Shown here one piece after another: positions 1-5,603 of a DNA stretch of 5,603 nt (position 1 is its first letter; every line of letters begins with the position of its first letter). The stretch comes from Deltaproteobacteria bacterium. Its GTDB lineage: Bacteria; JAUYMQ01. Position numbers and translations under genes: made by a program. Below the pieces are notes generated by a model, which was given only the letters and a program-made list of their open reading frames with translations, was not told where the DNA came from and did not search any database. The stretch lies in contig JAUYMQ010000533.1 in assembly GCA_030698575.1 (NCBI GenBank), positions 1 to 5,603 of the forward strand, in the 5' to 3' direction.

Positions 1-2831
1 CCCATCAGCCCGACCTCAACTTCGAGAACCCGGCCGTGCATGAGGCCGTCTTCGACGCCCTCGACTTCTGGCTCGAAGCCGGCGTCGATGGCCTCCGGCT
101 CGACGCCATCCCCTACCTGTTCGAACGGGAAGGCACCATGAGCGAGAACCTTCCCGAGACCCATGACTTCCTGAAGGAGCTGCGGGCCCGGGTCGACGCC
201 AAGTACGAGGACCGGATGCTGCTCGCCGAGGCGAACCAGTGGCCGGAGGACGCGCGGGCCTACTTCGGCGACGGCGACGAATGCCACATGGCCTTCCACT
301 TTCCGCTCATGCCGCGAATCTTCATGGCCACGCGGATGGAGAGCCGATTCCCGATTGTCGAGATCCTGGCGCAGACCCCCGAGATCCCCGACAACTCGCA
401 GTGGGCGATCTTCCTACGCAACCACGACGAGCTGACGCTCGAGATGGTGACGGACGAGGAGCGCGACTACATGTACCGGGTCTACGCGAACGACCCGAAG
501 GCGCGCATCAACCTCGGCATTCGCCGCCGTCTGGCCCCGCTACTCAGCAACGACCGGCGGAAGATCGAGCTTCTGACCGCGCTGCTGCTCTCTCTTCCCG
601 GCACACCGGTCATCTATTACGGCGATGAGATCGGGATGGGCGACAACATCTACCTCGGTGATCGGAACGGCGTCAGGACGCCCATGCAGTGGAGCGTCGA
701 CCGCAACGCGGGCTTCTCGATGGCCAACCCGCAGAGCCTCTTTCTCCCCGTCATCATCGATCCGGAATATCACTACGAAGCGCTCAACGTCGAGGGGCAG
801 GAAAAGAACCTCAGCTCGCTTCTCTGGTGGACCCGGCGGGTGATCGCCACCCGAAAGCAGTACGCCGCTTTCGGGCAGGGGAAGATGGAGATCCTCCACC
901 CCGACAATCACAAGGTGCTTGCTTTCATCCGGCGGGACGGCGAGGAGATCATTCTGGTCGTGGCGAACCTTTCCCGCTTCTCGCAGTGCGTCCAGCTGGA
1001 CCTCTCGCCTTTCAACGGGATGGTGCCGGTCGAGCTGTTCGGCCACACCCACTTTCCGGGGATCAGCAAAGAGCTCTATCCGATCACCGTGGGCCCGCAC
1101 GGTTATTTCTGGTTCGTCCTGGAGCGCCCCAAGGCGGGGGCAGCCGCGCTTGCGGCCGCCGAATGGAAGCCTCCCGTCCTCGAAATCAGTGATCGATGGG
1201 CCGATCTCCTCGGCGAAGATGCGAAGGATCGGCTCGAGCGCGGCCTTCCGGGCTACCTGCGGACCTGCCGGTGGTTCGGGGCGAAGGCCAGGGTGGTTCG
1301 CAAGGCCGAGCTGATCGAGGTGATTCCGGTGTCGCCGGACACGCGCCTCACCTTCGTCCGCGTCTTGTTCGTCGACGGCGAGCCGGAGACGTACGTCCTG
1401 CCGCTTGCCCACGCGGCGGGAGAGGCGGCCGGCAGGATCCGGAAGGCGCACCCCCGCGCCGTGGTTGCGGAAACGCGATCCCCCAAGGGGAAGGGAGTTC
1501 TCTACGATGCCCTCTACAGCCCGGATTTCTGCAACCTCCTGCTCGACGTGATCGAGCGGCGCAGGCAGCTGCGCGGCGAGACCGGCCGGGTCACGGCGCG
1601 CCCCACCAAGGCGCTCCGGCAGATCATGGAAGGCGCCGACAAGACGCAGCCGCCCGCCCTCCTCGGCGCGGAGCAGAGCAACACCTCGGTGCTCTTCCAG
1701 GAGCGCGCGATACTGAAGATCTTCCGCCGGGTCGAGGCGGGGGTAAACCCCGATCTCGAGATCGGGCGTTTCCTGACCGAGAAGACCACTTTCACGAGCA
1801 TGCCGCCCGTGGGCGGTTTTCTGGAGTACGCGGCGGGGCGCGAAGCGCCCATGACCCTGGGCTTTGTCCAGGGGTACGTTCCGAACGAGGGAGATGCCTG
1901 GCGCTACACCCTCGACGAACTGGGGCGCTACTTCGAACGCGCCCTGGAGCACCGCTCCGATGAGCAGCGCCCCGACACCCGGGCGCGCGCCCTCCTGTCA
2001 CTCACCTCCGAGGAGGTTCCCCCGCTCGCGAACGAGATCATGGGAGGCTACCTGGACTCGGCCCGCCTGCTCGGGCAGCGCACGGCTGAATTGCACATTG
2101 CGCTGGCCTCGAGCACGAGCGTTCCCGATTTCGCCGTCGAGCCCATCACCCCTTTCTACCAGCGGTCGATGTATCAGACGATGCGCGGCCAGGCGTCACA
2201 GGCCTTCAGGCTACTCCGCAAGAGCGCTGCGGGCCTCAAGGACGGCATCCGCCAGCAGGGCGAGCTGCTCATCGAGCGCGAGACTGAGGTTCTCGATCGC
2301 TTCGAACGCGTGCTCGAAAAGCGAATCAACGCCTGCCGGACGCGCGTTCACGGCGACTACCACCTCGGGCAGGTGCTCTTCACGGGGAAGGATTTCGTCA
2401 TCATCGACTTCGAGGGCGAGCCGGCCCGGTCGCTCTCCGAACGCCGCTTGAAACGCTCGCCGCTCAGGGACGTGGCCGGCATGCTCCGCTCCTTCCACTA
2501 CGCCGCCTGCACCGCGCTCTTCCACCAGACCGAAGGCGCGGGCGCCGTCCGGGATCTCCTCGGCCCGCAGGCGCAGGCGGTTCTCCTTCCCTGGGCGCGC
2601 TTCTGGAACGACTGGGTCTGCACCGCCTATCTGAAAACCTATCTCGACACCGCTGACGGACATCCATTCCTTCCGAAAACGCGCGAGGGGCTCGGCGTGC
2701 TGCTCGACGCGTTCCTGCTCGAGAAAGCGGTCTACGAGCTCGGCTACGAGCTGAACAACCGCCCCGACTGGGTCTTCATCCCCATCCAGGGGATCCTCCA
2801 GATTCTCGACTCGCCTCTATCCGCCGAATGA
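1..2831 (+). CDS. treS: Trehalose synthase / maltokinase fusion (TreS-Mak), 5' partial
   Basis: Bifunctional cytosolic enzyme. The GH13 part interconverts maltose and trehalose; the C-terminal kinase part phosphorylates maltose with ATP to maltose-1-phosphate, the GlgE substrate. The frame is open to the left edge (first full codon at 3, reading HQPDLNFENPAV, a TreS hallmark), so the GTG at 36 is an internal Val and the real start lies upstream; from family lengths roughly 150-200 residues are missing. Numbering visible residues from nt 3: nucleophile D34 in GLRLDAIP (nt 102-104), acid/base E76 in LLAEANQW (228-230), transition-state stabiliser D142 in RNHDELT (426-428). GH13 plus its beta domain ends near nt 1130; an Ala-rich linker leads to the maltokinase domain from about nt 1195. 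There, a candidate ATP-site Lys572 lies in ILKIFRR (1716-1718), the catalytic loop is HGDYHLGQ (2349-2372), the metal-binding motif is DFEGEP (2406-2423), and SPLRDVAGML follows. All key motifs are intact and no frameshift is seen. The stop TGA overlaps the malQ start. The family assignment is very secure. Confidence 0.97.
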   Translation, partial: HQPDLNFENPAVHEAVFDALDFWLEAGVDGLRLDAIPYLFEREGTMSENLPETHDFLKELRARVDAKYEDRMLLAEANQWPEDARAYFGDGDECHMAFHFPLMPRIFMATRMESRFPIVEILAQTPEIPDNSQWAIFLRNHDELTLEMVTDEERDYMYRVYANDPKARINLGIRRRLAPLLSNDRRKIELLTALLLSLPGTPVIYYGDEIGMGDNIYLGDRNGVRTPMQWSVDRNAGFSMANPQSLFLPVIIDPEYHYEALNVEGQEKNLSSLLWWTRRVIATRKQYAAFGQGKMEILHPDNHKVLAFIRRDGEEIILVVANLSRFSQCVQLDLSPFNGMVPVELFGHTHFPGISKELYPITVGPHGYFWFVLERPKAGAAALAAAEWKPPVLEISDRWADLLGEDAKDRLERGLPGYLRTCRWFGAKARVVRKAELIEVIPVSPDTRLTFVRVLFVDGEPETYVLPLAHAAGEAAGRIRKAHPRAVVAETRSPKGKGVLYDALYSPDFCNLLLDVIERRRQLRGETGRVTARPTKALRQIMEGADKTQPPALLGAEQSNTSVLFQERAILKIFRRVEAGVNPDLEIGRFLTEKTTFTSMPPVGGFLEYAAGREAPMTLGFVQGYVPNEGDAWRYTLDELGRYFERALEHRSDEQRPDTRARALLSLTSEEVPPLANEIMGGYLDSARLLGQRTAELHIALASSTSVPDFAVEPITPFYQRSMYQTMRGQASQAFRLLRKSAAGLKDGIRQQGELLIERETEVLDRFERVLEKRINACRTRVHGDYHLGQVLFTGKDFVIIDFEGEPARSLSERRLKRSPLRDVAGMLRSFHYAACTALFHQTEGAGAVRDLLGPQAQAVLLPWARFWNDWVCTAYLKTYLDTADGHPFLPKTREGLGVLLDAFLLEKAVYELGYELNNRPDWVFIPIQGILQILDSPLSAE
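2828..2831 (+). promoter_or_regulatory. ATGA stop-start overlap, treS-mak / malQ
   Basis: The malQ ATG (2828-2830) shares bases with the treS-mak TGA (2829-2831). The 25 bases upstream (ctcgactcgcctctatccgc region) have no convincing Shine-Dalgarno motif, so malQ initiation probably depends on ribosomes finishing treS-mak (termination-reinitiation). The overlap is seen directly; the coupling is inferred. Confidence 0.75.
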
Positions 2832-4948
2832 AGCCTGCCGAACTGCGGACGCTGCGCGCGCTTGCCGCGCTACACGGCGTGGAGACGGAGTTCCGGGACG
2901 CCTTCGGCCACCGTCGCGCCGCCACGCCCCAGGCGCTGCTTGCCACGCTTCGCGCGCTCGGCGTGAACGTCGATCGCGCCCGCGACCTGGCTCCGGCGCT
3001 CGACTTGCGGCAGCGGGAGATCTGGAGCCGGGCCTGCGAGCCGGTGACGGTGGCCTGGGAAGGAGAGGCTGTGCGCGTCACGCTTCGCCTTCCGGAGGAG
3101 CGGGCGGGCGAGATTGTTTCGTGCCGTTTGCAGACGGAGGACGGGGAGAGCCGCTGCTGGCGCGCACTCCCGGGCGAAATGCCCGCTTCCCGCGCCGGGC
3201 GGGTCGACGGACGAAGATACGTGCAAAAGGAAATCGTGCTCCCCCGCCGGTTGCCGCGCGGCTACCACCGGCTGTCGCTCGAGACGGGGGGAAGGGAATT
3301 CGAGACGCTCCTGATCTCCGCCCCGGCCCGCGCCTTCGAGCCCCCGGCCCGGAATCAGCGGAGCTGGGGGGTGTTCCTTCCGCTCCACGCGCTCGGCTCC
3401 GCGCGAGGCTGGGGGAGCGGTGATTTCACCGATCTGGCCTCGCTCCTCCGCTGGACCGCCGCGCGGGGCGGGCGCCTGGTGGGAACCCTTCCGCTTCTCG
3501 CCGCCTTCCTCGACGAGCACTTCGAGCCGAGTCCGTACTCCCCGGCGAGCCGCCTGTTCTGGAACGAATTCTTCATCGATGTGGCGCGCGTGCCCGAGCT
3601 GCGTCGCTGTGCCGGCGCGCGGCGCCTCATCGGGAGCGGCGCTTTCCGGCGCGAGATCGATCGCCTGCGCGGGGGTGATCAGGTCGACTACCGGCGCGGC
3701 ATGGCGCAGAAGCGGCGTGTGCTGGAACTGCTCTGCCGGTCCTTCTTCGCGTCGGCCCCGGTCGCGCGGCGGCTCGAGTTCGAACGCTTTGTCGCGGCCC
3801 GGCCCGCGCTGCCCGACTACGCGCGCTTTCGCGCCGTGAACGAGCGGCGCCGGACGGCCTGGGAACGGTGGCCGCGCCGCCTCCGGGAAGGGGCGATTGT
3901 CGCGGGGGACTACGACCGGGCGGCGTACCGCTACCATCTCTACGCGCAGTGGATCGCCGACGCGCAGCTCGCCCGCGCGTCGCGGGCGGGGCGGGGGGCG
4001 GGGCTCTATCTCGATCTTCCCCTGGGCGCGAGCCGGCATGGCTACGACGTGTGGCGCGAGCGCGGTTCGTTCGCGCTCGGCGCGAGCACGGGCGCGCCGC
4101 CAGATCCGGTTTTCACCGGCGGGCAGGACTGGGGATTTCCGCCGCCGCACCCGGACGGAATACGCGAGGAGGGCTACCGTTACTTCATCGCCACGCTTCG
4201 CCACCATCTTGCGCGCGCTTCCGTGCTTCGCATCGATCACGTGATGGGCCTGCAAAGGCTTTTCTGGATCCCGAGCGGGCTCGACGCATCGCAGGGCGTC
4301 TACGTGCGTTACCGCGCGCAGGAGCTCTATGCCATACTCTGTCTCGAATCATGGCGCGCCGGCGCTGTCATCGCGGGGGAAAACCTGGGAACGGTGCCGC
4401 CGGAGGTGGACGAAATGATGGCGCGGTGCGGGGTGCAGCGCCTTCACGTGCTGCAGTACGACGTGGAAGGACACGCGCGCGGCCCCGGGCCGGTGCCGCG
4501 GGGGGCGGTGGCGAGCCTGAACACCCACGACATGCCGACCTTCGCAGCTTTCCTCTCGGGCGACGACATCGAGGATCGGGCATCCCTGGGCCTGCACGCG
4601 CCCGCCGGGGCGCGCAAGGAGCGCGCGCGGCGCGTCCGGATCGTCGGAGCGCTGAGGCGTTTTCTCGTCCGGCGGCGCCGGCTGGCGAAGGGGAAGGGGG
4701 GCGCCGCGTCCCTTCTCGACGCCTGCCTCGCGTTCCTCGCGGCGAGCCCGGCGCGCATCGTGCTGGTGAATCTCGAGGATCTCTGGGGCGAGCGGCGGCC
4801 CCAGAATGTTCCCGGCACCGGCCGGGAACGCCCGAACTGGCGGCGGAAGGCGGCGCTCACCTTCGAGTCTTTCAGCCGCTCGCCGCGCGTCGTCGAAACG
4901 CTCCGGCGGATTGCGGCGCTCCGGAGAAAGGGGGCGGGGGGACGATGA
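2828..4948 (+). CDS. malQ: 4-alpha-glucanotransferase (amylomaltase, GH77)
   Basis: Cytosolic disproportionating enzyme: it cuts an alpha-1,4-glucan and transfers the maltodextrinyl part to another glucan or to glucose. It has 706 residues, close to the long E. coli MalQ type and longer than the roughly 500-residue Thermus type. The extra length is an N-terminal beta-rich region (about residues 1-170) before the barrel, which opens at RSWGVFLPLHAL (179-190). Motifs seen: EPSPYSPASRLFWNE (233-247), nucleophile D470 in LRIDHVMG (nt 4235-4237), acid/base E518 in AGENLGT (4379-4381), stabiliser D568 in NTHDMPT (4529-4531), and the GH77 C-terminal signature QNVPGT..PNWRRK (659-674). The ATG at 2828 overlaps the treS-mak TGA and has no clear Shine-Dalgarno sequence, so translation is probably coupled. 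The N-terminal ELRTLRALAALHGVET resembles the usual MalQ start, which supports this choice. The protein is unusually Arg-rich and Lys-poor (about 108 Arg, 8 Lys by my count). The function call is firm; the exact acceptor preference is unknown. Confidence 0.97.
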   Translation: MKPAELRTLRALAALHGVETEFRDAFGHRRAATPQALLATLRALGVNVDRARDLAPALDLRQREIWSRACEPVTVAWEGEAVRVTLRLPEERAGEIVSCRLQTEDGESRCWRALPGEMPASRAGRVDGRRYVQKEIVLPRRLPRGYHRLSLETGGREFETLLISAPARAFEPPARNQRSWGVFLPLHALGSARGWGSGDFTDLASLLRWTAARGGRLVGTLPLLAAFLDEHFEPSPYSPASRLFWNEFFIDVARVPELRRCAGARRLIGSGAFRREIDRLRGGDQVDYRRGMAQKRRVLELLCRSFFASAPVARRLEFERFVAARPALPDYARFRAVNERRRTAWERWPRRLREGAIVAGDYDRAAYRYHLYAQWIADAQLARASRAGRGAGLYLDLPLGASRHGYDVWRERGSFALGASTGAPPDPVFTGGQDWGFPPPHPDGIREEGYRYFIATLRHHLARASVLRIDHVMGLQRLFWIPSGLDASQGVYVRYRAQELYAILCLESWRAGAVIAGENLGTVPPEVDEMMARCGVQRLHVLQYDVEGHARGPGPVPRGAVASLNTHDMPTFAAFLSGDDIEDRASLGLHAPAGARKERARRVRIVGALRRFLVRRRRLAKGKGGAASLLDACLAFLAASPARIVLVNLEDLWGERRPQNVPGTGRERPNWRRKAALTFESFSRSPRVVETLRRIAALRRKGAGGR
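4927..4941 (+). promoter_or_regulatory. Purine-rich, Shine-Dalgarno-like tract before glgB
   Basis: The run AAAGGGGGCGGGGGG ends three bases before the glgB ATG, with the AAAGGGGG part about ten bases away. It could pair with the 16S anti-SD in more than one register. It also encodes the Lys-Gly-Ala-Gly-Gly end of MalQ, so the G-richness may simply reflect Gly codons. Confidence 0.4.
4945..4948 (+). promoter_or_regulatory. ATGA stop-start overlap, malQ / glgB
   Basis: The glgB ATG (4945-4947) overlaps the malQ TGA (4946-4948), the same arrangement as at the previous junction. This points to one polycistronic message and coupled translation of all three genes. The overlap is seen directly; the coupling is inferred. 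Confidence 0.75.
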
Positions 4949-5550
4949 CAGCCAGGGGGACGAAAAAGCCGGCGCGCGGCGCTGCGGGGCCCCGCGCGAA
5001 GAAACCCGGCGCGAGGAAACCTGATGCGGCCGGCGCTCCGGCCGTTCAGGACGGTGGCCTTCTCACGAAGGACGATCTGTATCTTTTCAACGAGGGGAGC
5101 CACTGCCGCCTCTACGACAAGTTCGGCGCGCGGCCGATCACCCTCGACGGAAAGGCCGGGACGCAGTTCACCGTCTGGGCGCCGAACGCGCGCCAGGTGT
5201 CGGTGGTCGGGGACTGGAACGGCTGGAACCGTGAGAGCCACCCGCTCCGGGCCCGGGAGTTGTCCGGGATCTGGGAGGGGTTCGTTCCCGGCGTGGGAAA
5301 GGGGAGCATCTACAAGTACCACATCGTTTCGCGGCACAAGAATTTCCGGGTGGACAAGGCCGATCCCTTCGGCGTTCATCACGAGACGCCGCCGAAGACC
5401 GGGTCGATTGTCTGGGACACAGCCTATGACTGGGGCGACGCGGAGTGGATGGCGGGGCGGAAGTCGCGCCAGTCGCTCGACGCGCCCGTCGCGATCTACG
5501 AGATGCACCTGGAGTCGTGGCGGCGGGTGCCGGAGGAGGGGAACCGCTAG
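4945..5550 (+). CDS. glgB: 1,4-alpha-glucan branching enzyme, N-terminal part ended by in-frame TAG
   Basis: GlgB makes alpha-1,6 branches in glycogen by moving a cut alpha-1,4 chain. As written, the frame encodes only 201 residues, against roughly 630-750 for the family. Residues 1-35 are a basic, low-complexity Lys/Ala/Pro/Arg tail, probably disordered. Residues 39-62 (LLTKDDLYLFNEGSHCRLYD) are the start typical of the shorter GlgB class. Residues 63-160 form a CBM48 glucan-binding domain (FTVWAPNARQVSVVGDWNGWN, then GIWEGFVPG and YKYHI). Residues 181-201 (VAIYEMHLESWRRVPEEGNR) are the first beta strand of the GH13 barrel and the loop after it. No catalytic residue is reached. The ATG at 4945 overlaps the malQ TGA and has a purine-rich stretch upstream. 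The TAG replaces a residue inside a conserved segment, and GlgB-like sequence continues after it, so this is a disrupted or recoded glgB rather than a natural short protein. Gene identity is secure; whether it is functional is open. Confidence 0.9.
   Translation: MTARGTKKPARGAAGPRAKKPGARKPDAAGAPAVQDGGLLTKDDLYLFNEGSHCRLYDKFGARPITLDGKAGTQFTVWAPNARQVSVVGDWNGWNRESHPLRARELSGIWEGFVPGVGKGSIYKYHIVSRHKNFRVDKADPFGVHHETPPKTGSIVWDTAYDWGDAEWMAGRKSRQSLDAPVAIYEMHLESWRRVPEEGNR
5548..5550 (+). other. In-frame amber (TAG) codon inside glgB
   Basis: The TAG falls between EEGNR and LCYRE, where GlgB relatives carry a sense residue (often Ser, Phe, Pro or an aromatic, from memory). TCG (Ser), TGG (Trp) and TAC (Tyr) are each one base away. 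The other two stops in the window are TGA, and this TAG forms the CTAG tetramer, which is generally rare in bacterial genomes. The base after the stop is C. Confidence 0.9.
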
Positions 5551-5603
5551 CTCTGTTACCGCGAAATGGCGCCCCGGCTCGCCGAGTACATGAAGAAGAT
5601 GAA
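5551..5603 (+). pseudogene. glgB: glgB reading frame continuing after the TAG, 3' partial
   Basis: Read in the same frame as the upstream glgB codons, 17 full codons give LCYREMAPRLAEYMKKM, then two bases of an unfinished codon at the window edge. This matches the family pattern that follows EEGNR in short-form GlgB proteins (xLTYREMAxxLAxYVxxMGF, recalled from the family, not searched). There is no frame change across the TAG, so one substitution would restore a continuous gene. In-frame ATGs at 5566, 5590 and 5599 could in principle restart translation, but the product would lack CBM48 and the first barrel strand, so an active enzyme from a restart seems unlikely. The catalytic Asp/Glu/Asp residues would lie beyond the window. 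Confidence 0.8.

Noticed and set aside
36-38. GTG as the start codon of treS-mak
   Set aside because: Codons 3-35 upstream read HQPDLNFENPA, conserved TreS sequence, so the gene continues beyond the left edge.
540-1952. Long open frame on the minus strand opposite treS-mak (470 codons)
   Set aside because: It lies fully antisense to a secure gene. The translation is Arg/Pro/Gly/Asp-rich with no family motif, as expected for high-GC shadow frames.
2349-2372. Gln instead of Asn in the kinase catalytic loop HGDYHLGQ
   Set aside because: From family knowledge, maltokinases normally carry Gln here, so it is not a lost catalytic residue.
2870-4255. Long open frame on the minus strand opposite malQ (461 codons)
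   Set aside because: Antisense shadow of malQ with low-complexity Arg/Pro/Ala composition and no recognisable domain.
3868-4944. Open frame running into glgB from within malQ, which would extend GlgB by about 359 residues
   Set aside because: This part overlaps conserved malQ sequence and is Arg/Gly/Ala low complexity. GlgB similarity begins only after the ATG at 4945.
4973-4998. Inverted repeat cgcgcgg...ccgcgcg with a 12-base loop, plus the palindrome gcggggccccgc at 4984-4995, just after the glgB start
   Set aside because: Could fold in mRNA, but such GC inverted repeats are expected by chance in Ala/Arg/Gly codons at this GC content, and there is no U-tract for a terminator.
5548-5603. 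Natural split of GlgB into a separate CBM48 protein and a catalytic protein
   Set aside because: The break falls after the first strand of the catalytic barrel, not at the domain border, and no start codon with a ribosome site lies at the break.

Overview
The window is a dense stretch of high-GC bacterial DNA carrying three genes, all on the + strand, for alpha-glucan (glycogen) and trehalose metabolism. The order is treS-mak (a fusion, 5' end outside the window), malQ, then glgB (cut by the 3' window edge). Nothing is left over as intergenic space. Each stop codon overlaps the next start codon in an ATGA motif (2828-2831 and 4945-4948), so the genes look like one translationally coupled operon.

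Region by region: 1-2831 is the last 942 codons of a bifunctional trehalose synthase/maltokinase. It has a GH13 domain that interconverts maltose and trehalose, followed by a kinase-fold domain that makes maltose-1-phosphate. 2828-4948 is a complete GH77 4-alpha-glucanotransferase (amylomaltase) of 706 residues with all three catalytic carboxylates present. 4945-5603 is the start of a glycogen branching enzyme: a basic Ala/Lys/Pro-rich tail, a CBM48 domain and the first strand of the GH13 barrel. Its reading frame meets an in-frame TAG at 5548-5550, and recognisable GlgB sequence continues in the same frame right up to the window edge.

Working together, TreS and Mak make maltose-1-phosphate, the donor for GlgE (not in this window, possibly upstream). 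GlgE extends alpha-1,4-glucan, GlgB branches it, and MalQ reshuffles linear maltodextrins. This is the GlgE route to glycogen-like glucan, with a disproportionating enzyme added between the kinase and the branching enzyme.

Organism: a GC-rich bacterium with strongly G/C-ending codons and high Arg use. The TreS-Mak fusion and the short-form GlgB start occur in many Proteobacteria and in several other phyla, so I cannot place it more finely. The main surprise is the amber codon in glgB, which is a nonsense mutation, a sequencing/assembly error or a recoding event. I see no evidence of a novel system beyond that.
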